A stretch of 64,000 nt of DNA. Origin: Williamsia sp. 1135 (GTDB taxonomy: Bacteria > Actinomycetota > Actinomycetes > Mycobacteriales > Mycobacteriaceae). Under the pieces are notes generated by a model that saw only the letters and a program-made list of their open reading frames with translations, ran no database searches and was not told where the DNA came from. The position numbers and the translations under genes are program-made. The stretch is taken from positions 62,001-126,000 of the forward strand of contig NZ_MJEI01000100.1 of the NCBI RefSeq assembly GCF_002095395.1. The letters are read 5' to 3'. Positions 43,300 through 52,285 of this stretch are shown in pieces (positions within the stretch are counted from its first letter, which is position 1; each line of letters starts with the position of its first letter).

Positions 43300-44463
43300 A
43301 TGGATCTCTTCGAATACCAGGCGAAGGAGCTCTTCGCCAAGCATGAGGTGCCGACCTCGGCCGGCCGTGTTACCGACACCGTCGATGGCGCACGGCAGAT
43401 CGCCGAAGAAATCGGCAAGCCCGTGATGGTCAAGGCACAGGTGAAGGTCGGTGGCCGCGGCAAGGCCGGCGGCGTCAAGTACTCCAAGGACGTCGACGAG
43501 GCAGTCGCAAACGCCGAATCGATTCTCGGCCTCGACATCAAGGGCCACGTCGTCAAGAAGCTGCTGGTCGCAGAGGCGAGTGACATCGCTGAGGAGTACT
43601 ACATCTCCTTCCTGCTCGACCGCACCAACCGCACCTACCTGGCCATGTGCTCGGTCGAAGGTGGCGTCGAGATCGAGGTCACCGCCGAGGAGAACCCCGA
43701 CGCCCTGGCCAAGATCCCCGTCGACGCCGTCAAGGGTGTCGACCTCGCGTTCGCACGCGAGATCGCCGAAGCCGGCAAGCTGCCCGCCGAGGTGCTCGAC
43801 GCCGCGGCCAACACCATCCAGAAGCTGTGGGAGGTCTTCATCAACGAGGACGCACTCCTCGTCGAGGTCAACCCCCTCGTCCGGACGCCGACCGATGAGA
43901 TCCTCGCCCTCGACGGCAAGGTCACCCTCGACGCCAACGCTGACTTCCGCCAGCCCGGCCACGGCGAGTTCGAGGACAAGGACGCAACCGATCCTCTCGA
44001 GCTCAAGGCCAAAGAGAACGATCTGAACTACGTCAAGCTGGACGGCCAGGTCGGCATCATCGGCAACGGTGCCGGACTCGTCATGTCGACGCTCGATGTC
44101 GTCGCCTACGCCGGTGAGAAGCACAATGGCGTCAAGCCTGCGAACTTCCTGGACATCGGTGGCGGCGCCTCGGCCGAGGTCATGGCCGCCGGTCTCGACG
44201 TCATCCTGGGCGACGAGCAGGTCAAGAGCGTGTTCGTGAACGTCTTCGGTGGCATCACCGCGTGTGACGCGGTCGCCAACGGCATCGTCGGTGCGCTGAA
44301 GAAGCTCGGCGACGACGCCAACAAGCCACTCGTTGTTCGCCTCGACGGTAACAAGGTCGAAGAAGGCCGCAAGATCCTCGCCGACGCGAATCATCCTCTG
44401 GTGACGCTCGCCGAGACCATGGACAGTGGCGCCGACAAGGCCGCCGAACTGGCGAGCAAGTAG
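43300..44463 (+). CDS. sucC: Succinate-CoA ligase (ADP-forming) subunit beta
   Basis: 387 residues. ATP-grasp subunit of the TCA-cycle enzyme that makes ATP/GTP from succinyl-CoA. N-terminus [19 protein letters not shown], grasp residues [30 protein letters not shown] for metal binding, and [12 protein letters not shown]. Codon use is strongly C/G-biased at the third position, as in a highly expressed gene. It is followed after 13 bp by sucD. Syntenic with Rv0951. Confidence 0.97.
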   Translation: MDLFEYQAKELFAKHEVPTSAGRVTDTVDGARQIAEEIGKPVMVKAQVKVGGRGKAGGVKYSKDVDEAVANAESILGLDIKGHVVKKLLVAEASDIAEEYYISFLLDRTNRTYLAMCSVEGGVEIEVTAEENPDALAKIPVDAVKGVDLAFAREIAEAGKLPAEVLDAAANTIQKLWEVFINEDALLVEVNPLVRTPTDEILALDGKVTLDANADFRQPGHGEFEDKDATDPLELKAKENDLNYVKLDGQVGIIGNGAGLVMSTLDVVAYAGEKHNGVKPANFLDIGGGASAEVMAAGLDVILGDEQVKSVFVNVFGGITACDAVANGIVGALKKLGDDANKPLVVRLDGNKVEEGRKILADANHPLVTLAETMDSGADKAAELASK

Positions 44464-44476
44464 GAGCAACAGATCA

Positions 44477-45367
44477 ATGTCGATTTTTCTGAACAAAGAT
44501 TCTAAGGTCATCGTTCAGGGCATCACCGGCGGTGAAGGCACCAAGCACACCGCACTGATGCTCAAGGCAGGCACCCAGGTCGTCGGCGGCGTGAACGCCC
44601 GCAAGGCCGGCACCACCGTCAGCCATGACGGCGGCGTCGAGCTGCCCGTGTTCGGTACCGTCGCCGAGGCCATCAAGGAGACCGGCGCCGACGTGTCGAT
44701 CGCCTTCGTGCCGCCGAAGTTCGCCAAGGACGCGATCATCGAGGCCATCGATGCCGAGATCCCGCTGCTCGTCGTCATCACCGAGGGAATCCCGGTGCAG
44801 GACAGCGCGTACGCGTGGGCCTACAACGTCTCCAAGGGCAAGAAGACCCGGATCATCGGACCGAACTGCCCCGGCATCATCACCCCCGGTGAGTCGCTGG
44901 TCGGCATCACCCCGGCGAACATCGCCGGCACCGGCGGCATCGGCCTGGTCTCCAAGTCGGGCACCCTGACCTACCAGATGATGTACGAGCTCCGTGACAT
45001 CGGCTTCTCGACCGCCATCGGCATCGGCGGCGACCCGGTCATCGGAACCACCCACATCGACGCCATCGAGGCGTTCGAGCAGGACCCCGACACCAAGGTC
45101 ATCGTGATGATCGGTGAAATCGGCGGTGACGCAGAAGAGCGCGCAGCCGACTACATCAAGGCCAACGTCACCAAGCCGGTCGTCGGCTACGTCGCAGGCT
45201 TCACCGCTCCCGAGGGCAAGACCATGGGCCACGCCGGCGCCATCGTCTCGGGCAGCTCGGGCACCGCTCAGGCCAAGAAGGACGCACTCGAGGCTGCAGG
45301 CGTGAAGGTCGGCAAGACGCCGTCCGAGACCGCCGATCTCGCGCGCGAGATCTACAAGAACCTGTAA
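44477..45367 (+). CDS. sucD: Succinate-CoA ligase (ADP-forming) subunit alpha
   Basis: 296 residues. The CoA-binding subunit; [12 protein letters not shown] forms the CoA loop, [12 protein letters not shown] is conserved, and the active-site His that is phosphorylated lies in GHAGAIVSG. Start ATG 44477 follows AGGAGCAA; the earlier ATG in frame is internal to sucC. It is followed by a clear terminator, so sucCD form a two-gene transcript. Syntenic with Rv0952. Confidence 0.97.
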   Translation: MSIFLNKDSKVIVQGITGGEGTKHTALMLKAGTQVVGGVNARKAGTTVSHDGGVELPVFGTVAEAIKETGADVSIAFVPPKFAKDAIIEAIDAEIPLLVVITEGIPVQDSAYAWAYNVSKGKKTRIIGPNCPGIITPGESLVGITPANIAGTGGIGLVSKSGTLTYQMMYELRDIGFSTAIGIGGDPVIGTTHIDAIEAFEQDPDTKVIVMIGEIGGDAEERAADYIKANVTKPVVGYVAGFTAPEGKTMGHAGAIVSGSSGTAQAKKDALEAAGVKVGKTPSETADLAREIYKNL

Positions 45368-45394
45368 GGCTTCCCGCCACACGTTCGCTCGTCG

Positions 45395-45427
45395 AAGGGC
45401 GTCGGTTCACTCGAACCGGCGCCCTTT
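45395..45427 (+). terminator. Rho-independent-like terminator after sucCD
   Basis: AAGGGCGTCGGTTC pairs with GAACCGGCGCCCTT across ACTC, 14 bp with one G-U, then TTTG. It begins 28 bp after the sucD stop. Confidence 0.85.
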
Positions 45428-45506
45428 GCCATGATCGGTGTAGTTCAGGGTTTGGCGAGTAATGTTCTGAGTCTTACTGGTAGGCGAGTGAAGGAACCGC
45501 ACGCGC

Positions 45507-46253
45507 ATGGTCACCGGCGGAACATTGGGGTCCGGCCTGGCTCGACGAGCCGGATCGGTGTACTCATTTGCCTCCCGTATACCGGTCGTCGGCCCGGTTC
45601 TGGCACGGACGACGGCAGAAGCGATCGCGTTGGGGGAGCAGGCCCTCGCCGGCGCCCTGGACCTGATCCGCGCTGCTCTCAAGGTCATCATCCGGGAGGT
45701 GATCGAAGCCCTCGTCGTCGAAGTCGATCTCACCGAACTCGTCAAACGCCACGTGGACATCAACGAGATCGCCACCGTGATCGATCTGGACACCATCGCC
45801 GCACGGATCGACATCGACGCCATCCTGAACCGGGTAGACCTGGACGCCGTCATCGAGACCGTGGATCTGAACCGGGCCGTCAGCGGTGTGGACCTCGACG
45901 CGGTTGCCGCGAAGATCGACATCGAGGCGGTCATCGGTCGGGTCGACCTGATCGGCCTGGCGAACGAGATCATCGACGGCGTCGATCTGCAGGCGATCGT
46001 CCGCGAGTCGACAACCACCCTGACAACAGGCGTGCTCGACGACGTCCGGGTGCAGGGCGCCCGCGCCGACGACGTGGTGGCCGGGGTGTTCGGTCGTCTC
46101 CTGGGCCGGTCGGCGCCGCCTCCTCGCGCCAAGCCCGCACTGAACGGCTCGAGTCCGGCGGCGTCGGTCCCGAACTCGGCGACATCGATAACCGAGGTCG
46201 TTGTCGATGTACACCGCCGCGAGCCCGGTAGCCCGCCTGCGGGCCGTTCATGA
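45507..46253 (+). CDS. Nonapeptide-repeat protein coupled to an RDD membrane protein
   Basis: 248 residues. Residues 83-154 are eight exactly phased 9-residue units (V/I)-D-(L/I)-x-x-(I/V)-x-x-x: VDINEIATV, IDLDTIAAR, IDIDAILNR, VDLDAVIET, VDLNRAVSG, VDLDAVAAK, IDIEAVIGR, VDLIGLANE; one flanking unit before and one after are slightly out of phase. The pattern suggests a short solenoid or an amphipathic lipid-binding stack. The N-terminal ~70 residues are helical, and the C-terminus is Pro/Ser-rich. The stop overlaps the RDD start (ATGA), so the products probably act together at the membrane. Family function unknown. Confidence 0.75.
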   Translation: MVTGGTLGSGLARRAGSVYSFASRIPVVGPVLARTTAEAIALGEQALAGALDLIRAALKVIIREVIEALVVEVDLTELVKRHVDINEIATVIDLDTIAARIDIDAILNRVDLDAVIETVDLNRAVSGVDLDAVAAKIDIEAVIGRVDLIGLANEIIDGVDLQAIVRESTTTLTTGVLDDVRVQGARADDVVAGVFGRLLGRSAPPPRAKPALNGSSPAASVPNSATSITEVVVDVHRREPGSPPAGRS

Positions 46254-46714
46254 GCGAACTGGCCCCCCAACCGCCGCACACCAGCAGCGACGACCTGGAC
46301 AGCCGGTCTGCCGGAATCGTCAGCCGCGGTGTCGCGGCCGGGATTGATGTGGGCACGGTCGCGGTGATCCTCGGCGCGATGTACCTGGGTCTTCTGCTGC
46401 TGTCGTTGTTGTTCAATTCTGGCTCTTTTTCCCCGCCGAGTCCGGGCATCCTCTTCACCGGAGTCGTGGGTTACACGACCGCGGTCGTCTATCTCGCCGG
46501 CTGCTGGCTGGTGTCGGGCCGCACCGTCGGTTCGGTCGCCATGGGCCTGGAAGTGGTGAGCCGCAACGGCAAGCGCATCGGCCCGTCGCGGTGCCTGCTG
46601 CGTGCCCTCTTCTGTGCCTTCTTCCCGATCGGACTTGCCTGGGTCGCGGTCGATCGTCGCCGACGATCGGTGCAGGACGTCGTGTTGCGCACTCGCGTCA
46701 TCTACGCCTGGTAG
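46250..46714 (+). CDS. RDD family membrane protein
   Basis: 154 residues with three membrane segments. The RDD marks here are degenerate: the first is SRGVAAGIDVGTVAVI (R...D), then GRTVGSVAMGLEVV and the C-terminal RRRRSVQDVVLRTRVIYAW. The family is thought to carry ions or small solutes, but this is not established for it. It overlaps the repeat protein by 4 bp. No hairpin terminator follows directly; instead a tandem repeat begins two bases after the stop. Confidence 0.85.
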   Translation: MSELAPQPPHTSSDDLDSRSAGIVSRGVAAGIDVGTVAVILGAMYLGLLLLSLLFNSGSFSPPSPGILFTGVVGYTTAVVYLAGCWLVSGRTVGSVAMGLEVVSRNGKRIGPSRCLLRALFCAFFPIGLAWVAVDRRRRSVQDVVLRTRVIYAW

Positions 46715-46716
46715 CC

Positions 46717-46842
46717 GCCGACCGTGCCGACAACGCCGCTGACCGTGCCGATAACGCCGTCGACCGTGCCCATCCGACCGTCGATCGTCTCCTTCCGTGC
46801 GGCGAGCGTGCTCTTTCGGACGTCAATCGACCTCGCCGCCGT
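46717..46842. repeat. Degenerating 21-bp tandem repeat
   Basis: About six head-to-tail 21-bp units (unit 1 GCCGACCGTGCCGACAACGC plus C, then variants), clear in units 1-3 and progressively diverged. The unit length keeps frame, and short heptad-repeat ORFs exist on both strands (for example V-P-I-T-P-S-T on the plus), but I see no start, RBS or domain supporting a gene. The rest of the 353-bp gap to the antitoxin gene shows only the promoter-proximal site listed next. Confidence 0.7.
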
Positions 46843-47020
46843 AGTCGGGTCGGGCAAAGGCCCGCTCGACGCAAACAAGGGCACGGTCGGCGGATTACCT
46901 AGAGTCCCGAGGTCTAATTCCCGCACCCAAATCATTGCAGGTCAACCACTTTGGCGACGATGCCCGTTCTGCCGGGGTGGCTATCGGCTCGCTCCATCGG
47001 TACTCGCGAGCGTTGCGGTG

Positions 47021-47046
47021 CCAATCTTGGTACCATTTAGGGTGCC
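47021..47046. promoter_or_regulatory. Candidate operator/promoter of the antitoxin-Doc module
   Basis: Three related half-sites (GGTGCC at 47018-47023, GGTACC within the palindrome TGGTACCA at 47028-47035, GGTGCC at 47041-47046) lie just upstream of AGGAGG and the antitoxin ATG. TA antitoxins commonly repress from such sites. Confidence 0.5.
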
Positions 47047-47067
47047 CGCGAGTCCAGGAGGTCACCA

Positions 47068-47265
47068 ATGGCATCGCTCAACATCAGCTTCACTGATCAA
47101 GAAATGGAAGCGCTACGAGTCGCCGCCGCTCGCGAGGGAGTCGCGCTCAAACCGTTTGTGCATGCCGCAGCCGTAGAAGCGGCGAGTGCGCGTAAGGCAA
47201 GAGTTGCGGAACTGGCGAATAGTATCGCCCAGAAGTCGGCGGAATTGAATCGGCGCCTGGCATGA
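47068..47265 (+). CDS. Ribbon-helix-helix-like antitoxin
   Basis: 65 residues. It begins LNISFTDQEMEALRVAAAREGVALKPFVHAA (in parts: LNISFTDQEMEALRVAA, REGVALKPFVHAA), a strand plus two helices as in small RHH antitoxins, and ends in an Ala/Lys-rich helix that would cover the toxin. It is followed by a Doc toxin with an ATGA overlap, which identifies it as the antitoxin. An excellent RBS (AGGAGG) lies 6 nt upstream. Confidence 0.82.
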   Translation: MASLNISFTDQEMEALRVAAAREGVALKPFVHAAAVEAASARKARVAELANSIAQKSAELNRRLA

Positions 47266-47648
47266 CGCTTTTCCCCACGCGGGATGAAGTTCTCACCGTC
47301 GGGTCGGTGGCCTGTGGCTTCACCGTCGTTGTGGGCGATGAGGGTCTGCTGGCCGCTGCTATAGCGCGTCCACAGACCAGTGTTTTCGGGATCGATGCTT
47401 ACCCGACGGATGTTGACAAGGCGGCTGCGTTGATGCACTCGCTCTGTCTGAATCACCCACTGGTCGATGGAAACAAGCGAACTGCGTGGGCCGCGGCCTG
47501 GCTGTTGCTCGGACTGAACGAAATCGATTTGAGCGCCGATTTCGATGTGGACGCTGCCGAGGCGCTCATGAACGGCATCGCGATCGAGCATCTGGACTGG
47601 AGCGCAATCGCTCTCACGCTCAGCAAGTTCCGGGTGCAAACCTCATGA
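47262..47648 (+). CDS. Doc (Fic-fold) family toxin
   Basis: 128 residues. The Fic/Doc core is HPLVDGNKRTAW, with His for phosphate transfer, followed by Gly-Asn-Lys-Arg. Doc proteins phosphorylate EF-Tu and stop translation. The flap preceding the core is RPQTSVFGIDAYPTDVDKAAAL. It is coupled by ATGA to the antitoxin before it and by ATGA to the TetR gene after it, an unusual three-gene chain. Confidence 0.9.
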   Translation: MTLFPTRDEVLTVGSVACGFTVVVGDEGLLAAAIARPQTSVFGIDAYPTDVDKAAALMHSLCLNHPLVDGNKRTAWAAAWLLLGLNEIDLSADFDVDAAEALMNGIAIEHLDWSAIALTLSKFRVQTS

Positions 47649-48247
47649 CCACCCAAGAACCAACTGCTGCCTCGCCGGTGACCCGTCGTGGCCAGGCGAA
47701 GGCTGCCCGGCGACGGGAGTTGCTGGCGGCCGCCGCGAGGTTGATGGCTGAACGCGGATTCGCGGGTGTCCGGCTGGAGGACATCGGCGCCGCAGTGGGC
47801 ATCAGCGGGCCGGCCATGTACCGGCACTTCTCTGGCAAGGACGCAGTTCTCGCAGAGATGCTCGTCGACATCTCCCAACGCCTTTTCGGCGGGGGCCAGG
47901 ATGTTCTGAGGCGGTCGGACGACGACGAGACCGCGCTGGCAGGACTTATCGACTTCCACGTGCGCTTCGCCACGACCGAGCCCGAACTGATCACGGTCCA
48001 GGATCGGGACATGTCGTCGCTCACACCCGAAGCCAGACGCGAAGTCCGTCGGTTGCAGCGCAAGTACGTCGAGTTGTGGACCGATGTACTCGTGCGCCTG
48101 AGCGACCCGATGCCACGGCAAGAGGCCCAGACCCGGGTTCAAGCAGTGTTCGGACTGATCAACTCATCACCCCGATTGCCCGAACTCGACGCCGCTCGCC
48201 AGTCCGCGTTGCTCGCTCAGATGGCTTATTCGGCTTTGTTGAGCTGA
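47645..48247 (+). CDS. TetR family regulator, possible controller of the branched-chain acid operon
   Basis: 200 residues. The HTH is RRRELLAAAARLMAERGF...VRLEDIGAAVGISGPAMYRHFSGK (given in parts). The C-terminal helices are of the type found beside acyl-CoA operons (SACE_7040/BkaR-like). In M. tuberculosis the TetR gene Rv2506 (BkaR) adjoins fadD35-accD1-accA1-fadE19-citE and represses it. Here the gene stands on the other side of the oxidoreductase gene. The equivalence is inferred. It is translationally coupled to the Doc toxin gene. A perfect hairpin follows. Confidence 0.82.
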   Translation: MTTQEPTAASPVTRRGQAKAARRRELLAAAARLMAERGFAGVRLEDIGAAVGISGPAMYRHFSGKDAVLAEMLVDISQRLFGGGQDVLRRSDDDETALAGLIDFHVRFATTEPELITVQDRDMSSLTPEARREVRRLQRKYVELWTDVLVRLSDPMPRQEAQTRVQAVFGLINSSPRLPELDAARQSALLAQMAYSALLS

Positions 48248-48281
48248 CGGACCGCTTATCGCGCAAACGATCCGATTGTCT

Positions 48282-48313
48282 GAAGACGATCCACCTACAG
48301 GTGGATCGTCTTC
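48282..48313. terminator. Perfect bidirectional hairpin
   Basis: A 14-bp perfect stem GAAGACGATCCACC/GGTGGATCGTCTTC around TACA, between the convergent TetR and oxidoreductase genes. No long U-tract, but a stable stem. Confidence 0.85.
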
Positions 48314-48336
48314 GGAAAGGTGGCGCGTTCGCGGGA

Positions 48337-51300
48337 TCAGATGCCCAGGGCTGCAGACTGTTTAGCGACCGCAGCGCGATAGCGCTCGACGTTGCCCATC
48401 TTGATGTCCTCGTAGCCCCGGACCATGTCCGGCAGATCCGCGAGGGCGATGACGCTGTGCCGCTGCGGAGCACCGATGGTGCCGTCGGCCATGGCGGTGA
48501 GCACGCGGGTGATCAGGTCCCGGTACTCGCCGATGAGCGCACGTTCGGTCTGCCGCACCGCGGCGCGCCCGAACGGATCGAGTCTGGTTCCGCGCAGTCG
48601 CTTCGCCTTGGCCAGCGCCGACATCGCGGGCACACCCCAGCGACCGATCGCGATCTTGTTCTTCATTCCCAATGCCCGCAGGGTCGGTGGGTGCAGGCGA
48701 ACCGCGACCTTGGCGTCGGCGCCGAACTGATCGGCGACCTCGGTGGCGAATGCGGTGTCCTGGGTGAGCCTGGCGACCTCGTACTCGTCCTTGTATGCCA
48801 TGAGCTTGAACAGGTTCCGGGCCACGGTGTCGGTGAGTCCGGACGTCGTGGGATCGTCCTCGGTGCGGGCAACCCGTTCGACGAACTGCGCGTAGTCGGT
48901 CGCGTAGGCGAGATCCTGGTATTCGGCGAGTTCGTCGATACGGCGTTGCACGGTGGCGATCACCTCAGGACTCACGGTCGCGATCGGTGCCGTGAGAGCG
49001 ACGGCCCTGGCACTGGGCTCCCATGGCGCCGGTGCCGGGTGCGTTTCCGCGATGGCCGCGCTGACAGCGTCGCGGTCGGCGACAACCTGACGCCCGCGCC
49101 GGAATGCCTGCAGGTTGCGCTCGGTCGCAACACCGTTGAGGTCGATGGCCCGCTCGATCGATTCGGCCGAGATCGGCATCGCCCCGGACTGATAGGCCGC
49201 GCCGACCATCAGCATGTTCGCGAACTGCTCGTCACCGAACAGGTCGAGGGTCAGTGCTCCCGAGTCGATGTAGATGCCCCGGCGAACGGACCGGTTGATC
49301 GACGACGAGATCTCCGAATCCGCCGGATACGAGATCGAGGTGTCGATGACCATGGCGCCGGTCGGGATCTTGGTGGTCGAGACGACCGCCGTCGTCTTGT
49401 CCGGTGACGCGACCTTCAGGTTGGCGGGGTCGACCCCGACCAGACCGTCACATGAGAGGTAGAGGTCGCAGTCGCCGGAGGCGACCTTGGCGGCCTGCTC
49501 GACGACGCGGGCACTGACCTTCACATCGCTGACCACGGCGCCGCCCTTCTGTGCGAGCCCGGTCATGTCGACGGTGCGGGAGACATGCCCGTCCAGGACT
49601 GCGGCGGTGGCGATGATCTGCGACACCGTCACCACGCCCGTGCCGCCGATTCCGGTGACGCGCAACGTGAAACCGTCGTTGATGTCCTTCGTGACCGACG
49701 GGGCGGGCAGGACGCCGGCCGCGATGTCTGCGACGGTCTGGCGCACCCGTTCCTTGTCCGACGGGGTGACGGTGACGAATGACGGGCAGTCGCCCTTGAG
49801 GCACGAGAAGTCGAGATTGCATGAACTCTGGTCGATATGGGTCTTGCGTCCGAAGTCCGTCTCCACCGGATGCACCGACAGGCAGTTGCTCTTCTCGCCG
49901 CAATCGCCGCAGCCCTCGCAGATGCGCTCGTTGATCATCACGCGCTGCTTCGGGGTCTCGGCCTTGCCGCGCTTGCGCTTTCGGCGCTTCTCCGCGGCAC
50001 AGGCCTGGTCATGGATGAGCACGGTGACGCCGGGCGTGGCCGCGAGATCTTGCTGAATTTGCATCATCTCGTCCCGGGGGCGCACCTCGACGCCGCCGGG
50101 TAGACCCAGCGAGCGCGTGCGGATGGGATCGTCGGAGGTGACGACCACCTTCTGGACACGTTCGGCCAGTAGCAGATTCACGATCTGGGGCAGTGTCATC
50201 TGGCCGACCGGATCTTGCCCGCCGGTCATGGCCACGGTGCCGTTGAACAGCAGCTTGTAGGTGATGTTGGCGCCCGAGGCCACCGCGGACCGCACGGCCA
50301 GCGACCCCGAGTGCATGAAGGTGCCGTCGCCGATGTTCTGGACGAAGTGGTGCTCGTCCACGAACGGCGACATGCCGAGCCACTGTGCGCCCTCGCCGCC
50401 CATCTGGGTCACCCCGGCGATCTTGCCCACCTGAGAGGGATCCATGAGCAGGACCATGGCGTGGCAACCGATCCCGGCGCCCACGAGGGTGCCGTCGGCG
50501 ACCTTGGTGGAGCTGTTGTGGGGACAACCCGAGCAGAAGTAAGGGGTGCGTACCGCCAGCGGCAGTTCGATGCGGCCGCGGCCTCGCCCCTTGGTCTCCA
50601 GCCAGTTGATGGCGGCCGGGACACGGTGTTGCTTGCCCAATCGATTCGCGAGCCCGCGGGTGACCGAGTCGATGTCGAGTTCGCCGAACCGGGAGAACAG
50701 GGTCGAGCCGTCCTCGTTGGTCTTGCCCACGATGTTGGGGACGTCCGGGCGGCGGAACAGGATGTCGCGCATCATCGTCTCGAGAAAGTCGCGCTTCTCC
50801 TCGACCACGATCACCTCGTCGAGACCGGAGATGAAGTCATTCATGATCTCGCGCTCGAACGGGTAGACCACGCCCATCTTGAGGATGCGGATCCCGAGCC
50901 CGGCCAGTTCGTCGTCGCTGATGCCGATGAGCCGCAGGGCTTCCCGGACATCCATGTAGGTCTTACCTGCGGCGACGATCCCGATGCGGTCGTCGGCGGT
51001 GCGAGCGGTGATCCGGTTGAGCCGGTTGACGCGGGCGTACTCCATGGCCCGCGGCAGGCGGGTGGTGAGCTGGTTCTGCTCGAGTTCCATCAGGTTGGCG
51101 CCCAGCAACTTTCCGCTGGGAACGTGGGGGCTCGTGCCCAGGTCTCCGTACACGGGCAGGATGCGATCGGGGTGCACGTCGGCGGTGGAGGCACCGTCGG
51201 CGACGTGAGCGGAGATCTTCATCGACGTCCACAGGCCGGACACGCGGGACATGATGGCGGCGTGCACGCCGAGATCGAGGATGTCCTGCGAATCGGCGGG

Positions 51301-51888
51301 ATACAGGATCGGCATGTACAGGTCGGCGAGAGCCATCTCGGACGCGCAGGGAACGGTCGAACTCTTCGCACCGGGGTCGTCGCCGACCAGCGCGACGGCA
51401 CCACCCGTGGGGTGGGTTCCGATGATGTTGGCGTGCCGCAGGGCGTCGGTGGCGCGGTCGAGACCCGGAGCTTTTCCATACCAGTAGCCGACGATGCCCT
51501 GGGTGGTCCCGGCGAGCGTGCCGACCTGGGCAGCGACCTGTGAGCCCATCACCGACGTGGCGGCGATCTCCTCGTTGAGGCCGGGGCGGTGAACGATGTC
51601 GAAGGGAGCGAGGTACTGCGCTCGGCGGGCGATCTCGAGGTCATAGCCCGCCAACGGCGAACCCTCGTAGCCCGAGATGAACGAGGCGGTGTCGAGGTTC
51701 TGGCGGCGATCGAGTCTTGCGCGGTCACGGACCATACGGACCAGGGCCTGGATACCGGTGAGGTACACGGTTCCGGTCTCTCTGGTGTACCGGTCATCGA
51801 GCGAGAAGGACTCCACGGGCGAGGCGTTGCCGCCGAGTGGGTCGCGATCGTGATCGCCTTCGTTGTGGTGCTGCGTTGCGAGGGTCAT
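48337..51888 (-). CDS. Fused indolepyruvate ferredoxin oxidoreductase-family enzyme
   Basis: 1183 residues. The first ~650 correspond to IorA: N-terminal thiamine-pyrophosphate-type modules with GCHAMVLLMDPSQ and GDGTFMHSG, then an iron-sulfur segment with CEGCGDCGEKSNC and CNLDFSCLKGDCPSF (two 4Fe-4S clusters possible). The last ~480 are the gamma/IorB-like part starting at VTGIGGTGVVTVSQ. It oxidises 2-oxo acids to acyl-CoA, passing electrons to ferredoxin. Beside the leucine-type operon, branched-chain keto acids are plausible substrates (inference). Divergent from accD and convergent with TetR. The ATG at 51888 follows a modest GGGAAA. Confidence 0.9.
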   Translation of the reverse strand: MTLATQHHNEGDHDRDPLGGNASPVESFSLDDRYTRETGTVYLTGIQALVRMVRDRARLDRRQNLDTASFISGYEGSPLAGYDLEIARRAQYLAPFDIVHRPGLNEEIAATSVMGSQVAAQVGTLAGTTQGIVGYWYGKAPGLDRATDALRHANIIGTHPTGGAVALVGDDPGAKSSTVPCASEMALADLYMPILYPADSQDILDLGVHAAIMSRVSGLWTSMKISAHVADGASTADVHPDRILPVYGDLGTSPHVPSGKLLGANLMELEQNQLTTRLPRAMEYARVNRLNRITARTADDRIGIVAAGKTYMDVREALRLIGISDDELAGLGIRILKMGVVYPFEREIMNDFISGLDEVIVVEEKRDFLETMMRDILFRRPDVPNIVGKTNEDGSTLFSRFGELDIDSVTRGLANRLGKQHRVPAAINWLETKGRGRGRIELPLAVRTPYFCSGCPHNSSTKVADGTLVGAGIGCHAMVLLMDPSQVGKIAGVTQMGGEGAQWLGMSPFVDEHHFVQNIGDGTFMHSGSLAVRSAVASGANITYKLLFNGTVAMTGGQDPVGQMTLPQIVNLLLAERVQKVVVTSDDPIRTRSLGLPGGVEVRPRDEMMQIQQDLAATPGVTVLIHDQACAAEKRRKRKRGKAETPKQRVMINERICEGCGDCGEKSNCLSVHPVETDFGRKTHIDQSSCNLDFSCLKGDCPSFVTVTPSDKERVRQTVADIAAGVLPAPSVTKDINDGFTLRVTGIGGTGVVTVSQIIATAAVLDGHVSRTVDMTGLAQKGGAVVSDVKVSARVVEQAAKVASGDCDLYLSCDGLVGVDPANLKVASPDKTTAVVSTTKIPTGAMVIDTSISYPADSEISSSINRSVRRGIYIDSGALTLDLFGDEQFANMLMVGAAYQSGAMPISAESIERAIDLNGVATERNLQAFRRGRQVVADRDAVSAAIAETHPAPAPWEPSARAVALTAPIATVSPEVIATVQRRIDELAEYQDLAYATDYAQFVERVARTEDDPTTSGLTDTVARNLFKLMAYKDEYEVARLTQDTAFATEVADQFGADAKVAVRLHPPTLRALGMKNKIAIGRWGVPAMSALAKAKRLRGTRLDPFGRAAVRQTERALIGEYRDLITRVLTAMADGTIGAPQRHSVIALADLPDMVRGYEDIKMGNVERYRAAVAKQSAALGI

Positions 51889-52079
51889 GGGTGTTTCCCG
51901 GCTCTCTATGTTGTTGTTCCGTCCCGGGGGTGGTGGGACGAAGACGTGCATGTGGGTAGTGCCGATCGTACTGCACGGTTGTGACGGTGGTCACGGGAGT
52001 GGTGGTCGGGTCGTGAGTGGGTCGGGTTTGTTTCTTCGTCTCACCAGCTGTGTTTTTTCGCTCCGCTTCGCTACGCGGG

Positions 52080-52168
52080 GCGTGTGGCCCTTTATCGCGT
52101 GCTCTTCCTCAGTCGACTCAGTCGCTGCGCTCCCTCGCTCCCTCGTCCAGAGCACGCGGGCCACACGC
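52080..52168. repeat. Large imperfect hairpin in the divergent promoter gap
   Basis: GCGTGTGGCC (52080-52089) and CGCGTGCTCT (52096-52105) are matched by AGAGCACGCG and GGCCACACGC at 52149-52168, giving 20 bp of stem with a 6-nt bulge and a 43-nt loop rich in CGCTCC/TCGCTC words. It lies in the 397-bp gap between the oxidoreductase and accD genes and looks like a dispersed intergenic element. Upstream, to 51889, nothing else is evident. Confidence 0.65.
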
Positions 52169-52246
52169 GGGCGGGGCGAGTTCGCTCGTCCCGGCCAATC
52201 AATCTGGTGAACTGCGTGACAATTGTCAGGCCAGGACTTATGGTGA

Positions 52247-52272
52247 TTTCAGTTAATCGCTCCTAACTGAAA
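52247..52272. promoter_or_regulatory. Perfect palindromic operator upstream of accD
   Basis: TTTCAGTTA-(8 bp)-TAACTGAAA, 9-bp arms without mismatch, ending 13 bp before the GTG start and touching the RBS AAGGGGTGG. Binding would block translation or transcription of the operon. The TetR regulator listed above is the natural candidate. Confidence 0.75.
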
Positions 52273-52285
52273 GGGGTGGACATTG

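Noticed and set aside
46702-46935. 77-codon minus-strand ORF with heptad repeats
   Set aside because: The repeats derive from the 21-bp DNA repeat; no RBS or family, and it overlaps the RDD stop.
50215-51543. 442-codon plus-strand frame
   Set aside because: Shadow of the indolepyruvate oxidoreductase gene, which has clear motifs on the other strand.
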